Below, piece by piece: positions 1-11,399 of a DNA stretch of 64,000 nt (position 1 is its first letter; the number at the start of each line of letters is the position of its first letter). The notes under the pieces are model-generated. The model was not told where the DNA came from. It ran no database searches and saw nothing but the letters and a program-made list of their open reading frames with translations. Origin of the DNA: Buxus sempervirens. Lineage: Eukaryota > Streptophyta > Magnoliopsida > Buxales > Buxaceae. The stretch is taken from the NCBI GenBank assembly GCA_947561395.2, contig OX387183.1, positions 61,487,915 to 61,551,914 on the forward strand, written 5' to 3'. Both the position numbers and the translations under genes were made by a program.

Positions 1-1048
1 CATCAAAGTCCTAACCCCGACGCCCAGAGTCAGTCTCCTTGGTGCCTCTCTCTCACAACCCACTCCATACCTTCTAAGTTCTAACCGGCATATACTGATA
101 AATAACTAAGCTTAGTTGACGAGCAGTGAGAGTTGCAAAATCGGCTTATGCCGCGGACCAATAAGATCGGAAATTTGGTGAGTCCCTTCTTTTTACTTTT
201 TACAGTTTATCGTTTTCTGATCTCTTCCTCTCTCCGTATGTGATGAATACGAGACCACGGAGAGGATCTATGAATGCGATTATGGAGAGATTTAGAGAAA
301 TTTATGAAAGATATATGTATCTAAGAGAGCATGAAGAAGTTGTTGGGGAACTACTGTTCTATATGTTCAGATCTGCACTAGCCACCACTCACAAGATCAA
401 ATTTGAATTTTTTCAATCTCAACCCATATTCTTCCAAAGCCTTTTTATTCACGAAATGTTTGACTCAAATCCTAAAAGAAAAATGGTTAGACTGTAAATC
501 TTACGATGTATTTAGATTTGCTCAAAGGAAATGAATGACTCAAATACTAATAGGATTGTTATGATAATTCATTTCAGTCGTTAAATTATGAACTAGATTT
601 TTTTTTGGGTGTTGATTAAAATCTGTGTTTAAATGTGATATAATTTTAATAATAACTTTGTCAAAAGTGCCAGTTGAAGTTGATTTTTTATTGAAACAAC
701 TCTGAAAAAGGCTTGCATTGTTGTTTTGTTTTTGAAAGATCATTTTAAGAAATACTTGAGACTTGTTTCTCGCTTGATATGAGAATCTTCCAAAAATTCT
801 TAGACTGTTTATTGGTATAGACAAATACATCTAGCCCTTTTAAACAAGCATAACCACACAGCTTCAGGTCATGATCGTCTCTGAATAATCATGCTTAAAC
901 ATGTATGCCTACAATGAATATGCAGATCAATAGAATTCCTTGAAGAGGCCAACAATAATAAATTGAGGTAACTGATTTGTTCGACTGTTGGAGCACGGAC
1001 AAATAATCTCCTTCCGGGAAGTTTGCAAAACCACTTCTTGCCTCTGAA
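1..1048. other. Upstream region, no supported coding gene
   Basis: No convincing coding exon is visible here. A short open frame at 240-497 shows no family resemblance and looks like chance. A TTTG followed by GTGAGT-like sequence near 178 could be a 5' splice site of a non-coding leader exon for the downstream fucose synthase gene, but nothing else supports that. The rest is AT-rich spacer. Confidence 0.5.
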
Positions 1049-2115
1049 ATGGGAAGCGCCACAAGTGGTACTCTCTATACGTTCCTAAGTTACTGGTTTA
1101 TAATTGTAAAACCTAACCTAATTCACCATATTTTTTAAATTGCAGAATCTGGGATTGATTCCTTTACAGCAGATAAAGCTGCCAAAGTCTTTGTTGCTGG
1201 CCACCGCGGACTCGTTGGCTCTGCCGTTGTCAGGAAATTTATCCATATTGGATTCACTAACCTTGTCCTCAGAAGTCAGAACGCATAGTGAGCTTGACCT
1301 GACCTTACCAGACAGTCTGATGTCGAATCTTTCTTTGCCCAAGAAAAACCATGTTACGCTATTCTTTGTGCTGCCAAAGTTGGCGGGATTCATGCTAACA
1401 ACACTTATCCTACTGATTTTATATCCATCAATCTCCAGATTGAGACCAATGTGATTGATGCTTCATATAAAAATGGTGTTAGAAAGCTTCTGTTCCTTGG
1501 TTCATCTTGTATTTACCCCAAGTTTGCTCCACAGCCAATCACGGAAGATTCATTGCTTACCGGACCCCTAGAGCCAACAAATGAGTGGTACGCTGTGGCA
1601 AAGATTGCTGGGATCAAGATGTGCCAAGCGTACCGGCTGCAGTATGGTTGGGATGCAATTTCTGGGATGCCTACTAATTTATATGGACCAAATGATAATT
1701 TTCATCCACGGAATTCTCATGTGCTTCCAGCTTTGATGAGAAGATTCTATGAGGCCAAGGTTTCGGGAGCAAAGGAGGTAGTTGTATGGGGCACTGGATT
1801 ACCACTGCGGGAGTTTCTCCATGTTGATGATCTGGCAGATGCTGTAGTTTTTCTGATGGAGAAATACAGTGGTTTGGGGCATGTTAATGTGGGTAGTGGG
1901 ATAGAGAGGTGACAATAAAGGAGCTTGCAGAATTAGTAAAAGAGGTGGTTGGGTTCAAGGGAGAGCTCGTATGGGACTCTACAAAGCCAGATATTGGAAC
2001 CCCAAGGAAGCTCATGGATAGCTCTAAGCTTGCAGGGTTAGGTTGGATCCCGAAGATCTCACTCCGAGATGGACTTGCTGATACCTACAAATGGTACCTG
2101 GAGAATTTCGATTAG
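1049..2115 (+). pseudogene. GDP-L-fucose synthase (GER-type), disrupted
   Basis: The intact family is the bifunctional NADPH-dependent 3,5-epimerase/4-reductase that makes GDP-L-fucose in the cytosol for cell-wall glycans. Exon 1 is 1049-1067 (starts MGSATS), the intron is 1068-1145 (GT-AG), and the rest is one exon. The GHRGLVGSA nucleotide-binding loop and the NEWYAVAK stretch with the catalytic Tyr-Lys pair are present, and the C-terminal half reads very like the plant family. It is broken: an extra ~7 bases near 1271-1280 shifts the frame onto a TAG at 1286-1288, ~5 extra bases near 1304-1309 restore the frame, and two extra bases (AGAG for AG) near 1906-1910 shift it again just before the VTIKELAEL segment. 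One extra codon sits near 1991. The retained intron argues against a processed retrocopy. Sequencing or assembly error is the main alternative, so the pseudogene call is moderate while the family call is strong. Confidence 0.75.
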
Positions 2116-2953
2116 TAACAAAGCTGTTGATGGCCTAATCTTTTGTATCATCTGTCCATGCTGTGTGCATTTATTTTTCAGAGGCAATTGGCATATCTTT
2201 TGCCGCCAATAATGTCAATTTATTCTTAGATGTTGACTGTTGTGTTATCTTCAGGGTCATTACTGTTATTAGATTTATTAAACTCATATTTAACTGTAGT
2301 GGTGAAAATGAGTAAGAACAAAGTCACAATTGGATTAGCAGCAATTATAGTTTTTTTTTTTTTTTTAAATTTTAATTTCTGTTAGTGGTATGTTCTGTAA
2401 ATTTCGCATGTTTTCACTCGTTATTCCTTCTTGCTGTGGATATTGCCTTTGATTTCTGGTCCTGTTGATCCTGTTGTGTTTGCGGGTCTCTGATTTCTTG
2501 AGATTGCAATTGGATTGAGAAAATTGGGTTATACCATGTTTCTTGGAGATAGTGGAGAATCTTCATGTCATGCATTTGTCTTCTCATTCTTGTGTTATCT
2601 GGGTATCTTATCCTGTATTTTCCAAATTTGTATATACTTAAGTTATTGCTTATTTAGAACTTGTTCTATAATATGACTTATTTTTTGTGGTGTCTTACTG
2701 GTTTATCCATTCTGTATCTGCACTCTTGCATCACTTTCTTTTTTGGAGCTTACTGGTGAGGTATTGGAAGATGTGCTCACTTAGTGGTTTTGCTTCATAT
2801 GTTAGGTTACACATGCAGCTCATCATTTTGCTCTAATAGAAACTCTGTGCTCACCTTTTTCTTGGATCTAGATAATCTCAAGTTAAGTTTCTCTTTGTAG
2901 TTAAATTGGGACCAATTAAAATGTATCATGTCATATGAAATAAGGCTACTTAG

Positions 2954-3327
2954 TTGGATTTCAAATTTTAATCATATTAGTTGCACGAATCAACTGGCCA
3001 GCTTAGCAGTAATGTAGAATTTCAGATGAGATGTCATGCTTTCAAGTTAACTAAAGGAAGGTCATAACTTGAAAGGATATAGGTCCTTTTATCTTTACTC
3101 AATGAGGATATATGGACAAGATGGTGATGACCGGGCCTTCTTGGATTTCATATTTTAATCATTTTAGTTGGATGAATCAACTTGCCAGCCTAGCAGTAAT
3201 GTAGAATTTCAGATGACATGTCATGCTTTCAGGTTAACTGAAGGAAGATCATAACTTGAAAGGATACAGGTCCTTTTATCTTTACCCAGTAAGGATATAT
3301 GGACAAGATGGTGATGACTGGGCCTTT
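2954..3327. repeat. Two-unit tandem duplication, ~187 bp period
   Basis: Unit 1 (2954-3140) and unit 2 (3141-3327) are adjacent direct copies. Both begin with TTGGATTTCA, share GCAGTAATGTAGAATTTCAG and end in GGATATATGGACAAGATGG followed by a GGGCCTT block. They differ by scattered substitutions, so the duplication is not recent. Confidence 0.85.
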
Positions 3328-3909
3328 ATTATTGTTGTTTTCAGTTGCCCCTCACCGGAATCCAGGACCCAGGAAAGACGTGAGAATATTGCTTCGTCTG
3401 GGACTTGTTATAAGGTGTTGAAGCTCTGGGTAACTAGCTAGGAATAAATTTAACATGCTTTAATTCAATTTTAAGAACTTTTGTGACAAGAAAATGGTTC
3501 CTAGTTCACACTGATAGGGGCTGGTAATGACCAGTAACTTGCATGCGGAGATTGGGCTAAATCTGAGTCTCAACGAAAATGGCCGGATGGTGTTTTAAAA
3601 GTGATTTTAGCCTCACTCTCAACGGTTGACATCCTCTCCACTTTTTTATTTTGTTTCTACTTAGAAAAGTTGAAAAGTAACTTTGAAAAATTTTACCAAA
3701 CAGCCCTCTTAACCATTGTATCCTTTCTAGCTCTTTTTGGAATGTGAAGGAAACGGCATCCTCTACACTTTTTTTCTTGCATTAATTCCTGCTTTCAAGA
3801 AAAATATTGCCACATGCTCCACATGGCAATCTCCTCAAATAGCAAGAATTGATGTAGGAGGAAAGTGCAAAGGAAAAAGGATGTCATCCCCCCTCTAGAT
3901 GTGACCATA

Positions 3910-4050
3910 TGAGCTGGTCCTTTTTGCTGGAAGATCTGCTAGTCCAAGGGTGGAGGGTATGTACACGTCAACTCCATTTACTAATGTGTACACACCTTCC
4001 ACTGTTGGATTAGCAAATCTTCCGGCGGAGGGGACCAACGGATTTCAAAT
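3910..4050. mobile_element. Foldback MITE-like element, family 1, copy 1
   Basis: About 140 bp with inverted-repeat arms: GGAAGATCTGCTAGTCCAA on the left and the related complement TTGGATTAGCAAATCTTCC on the right, with terminal GAGCTGGTCC/GGACCAAC. Related copies lie at 34421-34560 and 54310-54438. It has no coding capacity. The family name is not known to me. Confidence 0.7.
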
Positions 4051-4234
4051 CCTTCTAGATTTGAACTTTCGGAGGGTTTTTGACATGCTGTGCTTACTTC
4101 TTTTTTTTTTTGCACTTTGATTTGATTTGATGGAAAAAAATTGCTGTGTGGAATATCCAACAGTTAAAGAGTTTTCTTTTGTTGCAAATATAAAGATGTT
4201 TTTTTATTGAAAAACATATAATATTTGAATGCTT

Positions 4235-4328
4235 CACGTGACAACATTTCTCTCATAAATGTAAGGGTAAGTACAGGAGAAAAGCACCCGCGACCAAAAA
4301 TGTTCAATTACGTGGCAAGAAGCACGTG
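4235..4328. promoter_or_regulatory. Cluster of ACGT-core (G-box/ABRE-like) motifs
   Basis: CACGTG occurs at 4235-4240 and 4323-4328, with ACGTGGC at 4310-4316 between them. They lie 460-550 bp upstream of the start codon of the 4787-8948 gene. ACGT cores are known bZIP/bHLH sites in plants; any function here is inference. Confidence 0.4.
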
Positions 4329-4494
4329 AGGAAGGAAAATTCGAAATTGAGAAGTTCTGATTCTTCTGAAGGGGGCTTATGTGGGTGGGAATCTTCTTGG
4401 TACTCTCCTGACTCCAGGCCCCAACCGGGGCCAGCCCCAGCTGATTTGAATTTGAAAATCCGTTCATAAATAGCAAACCCACCGTTGGGCTGCG

Positions 4495-4500
4495 TATATA
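4495..4500 (+). promoter_or_regulatory. Candidate TATA box
   Basis: TATATA lies about 290 bp before the chosen start codon of the next gene. That is compatible with a leader of roughly 250 bases. There is no direct evidence for the transcription start. Confidence 0.35.
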
Positions 4501-4786
4501 TTGGCAGCGGTGGAAACGGGAAAGGTTGTGGACTCCGGGGACAAAGAAGATAATAAACTCTGCGCGCTTCCGCGCGTTCAAATAAAGGCCAAACAGCACT
4601 ACAGCAGAACCGGCTACCATCCGGCTTACAAACCCTAATCCGGGGCAACAAGATCAATCAGTAAATCCTTCTCTTCTTCTCTCTTCTGTCCAACCCATGA
4701 ATTAGAAGAATGAATCATATCGGATCCGAATTTCAGTCATCTCATTTTGTGTTTTTCAACATGAACCAGTTCCTGTTGTTCCTATC

Positions 4787-7700
4787 ATGGAAGATCGACT
4801 CCGTTCGAGATCTCCGCTGGATAGATCGTTTCCCAACTCTAATTTTGATTCGAAGGTTGGTTTTTTATCTTGTGTGTTTTTTTCTCCGTCCAAATAACTT
4901 TCATTCTTAATGATTCCGAGAGGGTCGCTGTTGTTTACTGTTGATTTTGTGGGGTTGGTTTCCGTCCATTTTGGTTTGTTAGTTGACAGGGGATAAGTCG
5001 AGTGGTTTGGAAATTGGAAGAGAATCGAAGCTTATTCCTAAGGGGGTCAAAATGCTTCAGTCTTTCTTCCGTTCTGAAGGTAATTATATGGATTTCAGAT
5101 TTTCTTGTTGCTGTTGGGTTTAGTGATATGCTAGTGATGCTTGATTTTATTGTGGAACTATATCTTCAGATCCAGTCACTAATTTACTTCATTCTTCTGT
5201 CTTTCACTTTTTGTTCATCATGTACTATGTTATTCTTCAGATCAATCTCACCTTGGTGAAAAAGACGAGATCTCTCAAATTACAATAGAACCAAAAACTA
5301 CAATTTCGGATGCTGTCCAGTGTAAAAGAACAGACAGGAATACGTTACCTTTCTTTGGGGATGCAGCTTCTTTGAGATCGGCTTGTGTTGACTCTGCTCC
5401 CAACACTCTGAATTTTAGTACCGGAGCCTGCATTAGTAATAACATAGTACATGATGCTACTGCACCTGCACATGTTAATGATACTAGGGAACAGTTTGTT
5501 TTTGGGAAGCATGACAAAAATGGTGACCCTAAGTTTGTAACGTCAAGAGGTATCGGGTTAGACCTTAATATATGCCTCTCTAGTTCATTAGACCAGGATC
5601 CATTCTGTCTAGAAAAAATCCATAGTCATGTAAACTATGTTGATGCTTCGGAATGTGGGAGCTCCACTGACCCACTGGAGGAGAATGCTTCGTTGAGAAC
5701 GTGGAATGAGATGAAACAAAATGGTTTTTTATCCTCATCGCATGGAGGTATACCAGTTCCTAAGCAACGCATACGGAAAAGTAAAAGTGACATGCTCAAG
5801 AGAAACATGGAGCTTGCAAAAAGAGAACAGATTAATCGATTCACAAAGATTGCTGCTCCAAGCGGATTGCTTAATGAACTGAATCCTGGGATCATAAACC
5901 ATGTGAGAAACAGTAAACAGGTCCACTCTATCATTGAGGCCCTAGTGAGATCTGAGAAGCTCGAAAATGGAGGTATTCAAAGTAAGGAAGTAAGCCAAAT
6001 TAGAAAGGGCATCAAGGATATCAATGGCAGGAAGGACCATGGAAATGGCCATTATTCACGGGCCAGTCGGCCCATTATCTCTAAGGAAGAGGAATCTCCA
6101 CATACCTTATCAGGAAATAGGCCAACAAGAGGTTGTTATATGTCTTCAAATATTTCTAAACCCACAAGTTCAAAGTACAAGGGTGAAGCTGATGAGTCGC
6201 ACATAATTGGTAGAAGGGTTTCTGGTGAAACTTCTGATGCTTCACACTCTACCTCAGACCACAAGGATGATACTCTTATGTTGAAATTGTCATCAGCTAG
6301 AATGGAGTCAGAGAATACTAGCTCTTTGTCTAATAAAGAGACATTGAATCAAGCAAATGTTTCTTCTCTTTCGGTAAAAGGTAAGTTCCAATTCTGACTA
6401 AATAAAACTTCTTAATCCACTTATTACTTTTTCTCAGTCATTGACTCAGGCCGAGGGTGGTTTGAAGTTCTAACTTTGAAAGGAGTAAGTTAAGTGGAAA
6501 TGTCATTTGAAAATATGTCCATCGTGTGGATGGGATAAACATATATGGGTGTGTTACAGAAGCAAGGCTCTTCGTGAAGCCCTTATAAATGGATCTCAAG
6601 AAGACAAATAGATTAAGACAACCTGGCAATCACATTCTCTATCTGTTAAAAGGGAGCACAACACCTTTTTGTGCTTATTTGGATGTTTCCTTTGCTTTTC
6701 AGCTGCTACTGTGGCTTCACAATGGTTGGAACTTCTTCTTCTGGACATTAGAGGGCGGCTTGCTGGTAATAGTAGTCTTTCTCAAAGCATTGTTACCCAG
6801 TGTGAGCAAAACTTTACATTATATTTTAACGTACTTATTGTGTATGCGCAGCATTGAGAAGTAGCAAGAAGAGGGTTCGGGCTGTTATTCAGACAGAATT
6901 GCCTTTTCTTATGTCAAAAGAATTCCCTTCTAACTCAGAGAATAACCCTAACATTACTCATTCATTGACTTCTGGACATCCTAACATTGCAACTCCAGAA
7001 ATGCATAGAGCAAGGTGGACTGGACTGTTTGATCAGATGGATAAAGCACTCTTTGAAGAGGGAAAACATCTAGTGAGTTCAATAGAACTGAGTTAATTAC
7101 AATTTCAGTGCCTACCTCTACGGGGTGCCGCTTTGCTATCTTAGCCCCCTCAGGATATAGGAATGCAGCCATATTCAGGATTTGGTACAGAATCATAGTC
7201 AGGGCCTGTAATTTTCCTAATCTAAGAAGCTGCCCAATCAGATTATTGTGGTCATATGGTGCATATCCCCTTAAATTTTTTTACAGTCTATCAAATCATG
7301 AAGTTTGAGGCAAGTCAGCCAACAGAACTTGTGGATCAAAGAAGCATCCCATTGCGCTGATTAGTGATCTAGGACTTCCATTAATTAGAATTTGTTCATC
7401 TGCTTGATGAGAGGAAGGAGAATGAGTGGTCTCTGTCATCTTGGGAAGGCCTTAAGCAGCCTCCTCTTCTTTCTGTTTCTCTTTTAATACATTTTTGAAG
7501 CATATTAATTTCAGGATATATGACTTCTTTGTGTGCATTTTAATTTCAGGAAAGATGGTTAAACCAAGTAAAAGAAATGCAAGTGCATTGTGAGCGCGGT
7601 CTGCAGTGTGTTAACTGGAATGCAGCACATGATTTGCAACATCTAAGCATTTCTGAGATTGACTCCAGGTGCATGTCCTCTCCTAAGCATTAGCAACGTA

Positions 7701-8948
7701 TTGTCATTCATAATGGTAGTTGTAAATGGTTGTCAGTGATGAACTCTGCCCTAGCACAGGCATGTCTAACCTTATAAAATGTACTGGTAAACCTGAAGGA
7801 GAAAGGGTCAAAGGATATAGGAACCAAGTTGTTTGGAAAGTGTTTGCTTATATAAAGATTGTAGTAAGATGCAAAGGTGGAATACTGATTTTAGCGAGTC
7901 TATCACTTGATTCCTATCTACATTTAATATGACACTGAAAACATCAAAGGATTGGAGCATATGGTTATGACAAGGACGTCCTCAGAGAACTTCTTAGGCA
8001 GTAATCATGTCGTCAGATTATCCTGTCAATCAGTCTCACAAATTTTTTTGGGAATAGTCACTGTAGATTGAATGATTAGCATATCTAATTAGGTTGGTTT
8101 AGAAACTAATAGGTAGGATCTGTTAGTCTCTATATATTTTCTGTACTAAAGATTGGAGGAAAGCTACAGTCTACTATTGTATCAGCTGTCAGAAATTGAC
8201 ATGGGGACGAGATTAAGGTCCAATAAACAGAAAATTTTATTTCTCCCTGGAATTTTGATATATTTGATTGATTTATTCTATGCAGCAACCATAAAAATTA
8301 TATCAGATTTGACATATAGGATATTTGATGAATTGTGTCATATACAGTTGACAAGGTATAAACAGATGTGATAATTGGTGTGTTTAATTTTTGGTGTGAA
8401 ACACTAAGAAATAAATGGAAAAAGTCACCCCCTCTTGAACTGGATTCAGATGGAATAAATCTTTGTACTTACATACATTTGCCCATTAGAGCAGTTTGTG
8501 CTGGAGGGGAGATTACTTCTTTGAACTAAGTGTGGGCTAATCATGCCTCTATAACTGAAGGATCGGAATCACCTGTGGCAAATGCTTTTCTATGAACTTG
8601 ACTGCTTAGTATGTTTGCTGGGGATAAGCTTGCAAGTTGCAATATATTATTCTTGTTATGGATCGTTTCAAAGTTTTTGGGAACATATAGCAATGATGAC
8701 ACTGCTTATTGAATCATAGCTGAATGTTTCTGATTTGCCTGATAATCAATCTTTATATTTCTTCTTGTTTTAGCTAAATTTGTTGGTAAGTAATTTAATA
8801 TATTTGACACAAACTGCAATTTAATTGCTCATACAGATTAAAGAGAGCAGATAACTCGGAGGGGGAATTAGCTATCAGGGCGGCTGCAGCTTCCATTTAC
8901 TCTACTTGCAACTTTGCTATGTCAGCAGATTGCGAATCCTGTTTATGA
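4787..8948 (+). CDS. Plant protein of unknown function, 7 exons, 606 aa
   Basis: Exons: 4787-4855, 4983-5079, 5241-6380, 6703-6765, 6852-7072, 7550-7668 and 8837-8948; all introns are GT-AG and the sum is 607 codons including TGA. The large third exon encodes a polar, Ser/Asn-rich, probably disordered middle. From about residue 230 a basic segment (RKSKSDMLKRNMELAKREQ) leads into a likely conserved stretch rich in IINHVR and HSIIEALV. The C-terminal third, split over four small exons, has a hydrophobic helix with WLELLLLDI (~440-450), a basic SSKKRVRAVI patch (~460), a WLNQVKEMQ segment with the nearby CVNW (~530-550) and a final AAAASIYSTC block. No signal peptide, membrane segment or catalytic motif is seen. 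The start at 4787 (MEDRLRSRSP) is the only in-frame ATG found in exon 1. I believe this is a conserved plant family but cannot assign a function. Confidence 0.8.
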
Positions 8949-9057
8949 GCATATCATTTTCCCTTTCTCCACGACGGGCACGTTTTATTTATTGAAGGTT
9001 CATCTTCTTATAGGAAACCTTACTAGTCACCATTTTGTTCATACTTTAGTGACTTAG

Positions 9058-9855
9058 GCTGCATTTGACATTGTTTTTGCTTTTTTGCTTATTTAAGCAA
9101 AATCATGTACTTTGTAGCAATAAGCATGTTTGGTTAGCACTTGCTTTTGCTTCTCATGATGAAACAAAAGCAATCTAATTTATTTTCTTGAGAAGCAAAA
9201 AAATTTGCTCTCATTTTTTATTTCTTACTTCTTTTGCTTAGCACACTACCACTCATCACCACCTACACCCCAACCACCACCACCTCCACCCACCATCCCA
9301 CCACAATCCACCCTCACTTTCCATCATGGGCACCACTACTAACACCACCCATCCACTCACCAATACACCCCAACCACCATCACTTGTACCACTTATCACC
9401 CACCACCACCCATCACCCCCACCACTACAACCACCAACTACACTTCTACCACCCCCATGGCCCCCTCCATGACTATCACCATGCACCCACCACCCTTGCC
9501 ACCAATCATCACACCACCCACCACGACACCCCCAACATCACCACCATCACCATCACCACTCACCCACCACCACTACCACCATCACTACGACAACCCACCA
9601 TCTACCACCACCATTAACACCCCCACTCACCACTACCTACCCCTACCATAATAGTGTATTTTGTTATATGTTAACAAAAAAGCAATTTTTATGCTTTTGA
9701 TATTACCAAACATGTTTTTTTGCTTTTTTTTTTTAACAAAAGCAAATTTGAATCAACAGTTTTGCTTCATAAAAAGATCTTCATAGAAGCAAAAGCAATG
9801 TAATTGCTTTTCTTACTTTTTGAAGCAATTTTTGAGAAGTACTATAAAATGTAGC
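9058..9855. mobile_element. Nonautonomous DNA element with A/C-rich core
   Basis: The ends are inverted repeats (GCTGCATTT left, AAATGTAGC right, 8 of 9 matching), flanked by a CTTAG direct repeat at 9053-9057 and 9856-9860 that may be a target duplication or part of a longer terminal repeat. The inner flanks are rich in AAGCAAAA/TTTTGCTT on both sides, facing each other. The centre (9236-9651) is a degenerate CCA/CAC array. No transposase is present. This looks like a hAT-type or similar element; the superfamily is inference. Confidence 0.6.
9236..9651. repeat. Degenerate (ACC)n tract, nearly free of G
   Basis: More than 400 bp made almost only of A, C and T on the + strand, dominated by CCACCA/CATCAC words, with only a handful of G residues. 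The open frames it contains (Thr/Pro/His-rich) are compositional and not genes. Confidence 0.85.
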
Positions 9856-10214
9856 CTTAGTGGGTAGGTGTTTTTGTGTGTACTTCTAGAAATTTTTATT
9901 GAGCCTGTTGTCTTAGACTGTAGGACATCTTCAAACATCTTAGAATGTCAATTGTTTCACAAAATGTGCAACACATCATGTCAATTTTCAGTTTTGATTG
10001 TGTGTACTATGTTCTGTTGTCCAATTTAATTGGCTGTGTAACAATGGTTTAGTTAAAGAATGAAATTTGTCTTTGGATTTTAGTTTAGAGAGGTGTCATG
10101 TGTTGGCAAGTTAGCTATGAGGAGTAGAAATAATTAATTCTGCTCAAGTTGTTGTAAGACTTGAAGGGTATTTCCATCTGAAGCTTTTCTGATATCTGAG
10201 AGATTTGCTGGGAT

Positions 10215-10841
10215 TAGAGGTGGCAATTGTGACCCATGACCCGCCAACCCGCCCGGTCTTAGACAGGTTTGGGTTGACTGTTTCAACCTGCGGGTTGGGT
10301 TTGGGTCATGAATTCTCAACCCGATTATAAACGGGTTTGGTTAGGGTTCGACCTTTCAACCTGAAATGATTCGATTACAACCCGTTTATTTTTTTGTATA
10401 ATAAAAGTTTGGAACACTATAATAACAATACTTGTGGCTATTCAACATTTCCTCTTTTAATATAAATAATGACAAAAGATAAAATGAAGAAAGACTTTCT
10501 ACGTATAAATATTTTAAATTTCTTAGCCACTAATATAAATTGAGGCATTGATGACAAGTAAAGTCTTTTAAGACTATATTATTATGTTTTAATTATTTTT
10601 TTCATGTTATTTTAGTTCTATCTTAATGATTGTTGTGTTATTACGTTTATTATGTGTGCTTTGATATTAAAATGAATTAAAATTTTTAGTAGTAATTTAA
10701 ATTATTTAAATAGGTTGGCGGGTTAGAGCGGGTTGGGATATTCCAACCCGTTTATTAAACGGGCGGGTTGAGTCTTGGCTTGTTAACCCCATACATCAAC
10801 CCGATCAAAACCCGCCCGAACCCGACCCATTGCCACCTCTA
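10215..10841. mobile_element. hAT-like nonautonomous element
   Basis: Starts TAGAGGTGGCAAT and ends with its exact complement ATTGCCACCTCTA. The flanks GCTGGGAT (10207-10214) and GCTGAGAC (10842-10849) match at 6 of 8 positions, fitting the 8-bp target duplication of hAT elements. The subterminal regions are packed with AACCCG/CGGGTT words in both orientations, and the middle is AT-rich. No open frame for a transposase is seen. This end sequence is, from memory, common in plant genomes. Confidence 0.75.
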
Positions 10842-11399
10842 GCTGAGACGATAGAAGTTGACGGAAAGCCCTTGCTCGAGATGTACCATTTGCGAGTTTT
10901 GGTAATTTGATGGTGTCCTGGGCGAACTCATTTTGGAATTATCAGTGGGTGAATCAACAAAACAGGGAACGAGGAATGATGACTTTTTTAAAGGCCAGCA
11001 TTCTCATAGCCTAATAGCCTATCTAGTATGTGTGGAAATCAGCATTAGTGGGATTGTAACGACAATTATTATTGCGATTGTTTTGTTTCTGATATAATAC
11101 CCTTTTTATCGACATCATGTAAAAGTTAGCCATCTTAGAAGGTTTGAGAGTATACAGATTGAAGAGCCTAAGTAAGTAAGAGGGGGATTTCAAAAGACAT
11201 TAATGGAGTTTATAAAATAAGATTTACAAAATCATAAATTAACTGAAAATATGATTTTTGATAGAGTGGGATGAAGAGATGAGATTTGTGTTGTCGATCC
11301 CACTTTGGTGGGAATTGGCTTATGATGATGATGATGTAAAAGTTGGCCATGTCACATCGTCTTCTAAATCATAACCTAAAGTTAACCTTATCTTTGCTC

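Larger units (their letters stand above)
2116..4494. other. Intergenic spacer
   Basis: No coding gene is seen. It holds a poly-T tract near 2351, a two-unit tandem duplication (2954-3327), a foldback MITE-like element (3910-4050) and ACGT-core promoter motifs (4235-4328) that precede the next gene. Confidence 0.6.

Noticed and set aside
240-497. 85-residue open frame at the left end
   Set aside because: No family resemblance, AT-driven composition and no supporting splice or start context.
9234-9651. Thr/Pro/His-rich and Gly-rich open frames over the CCA tract
   Set aside because: They follow directly from the simple repeat and lie inside a transposon-like element.
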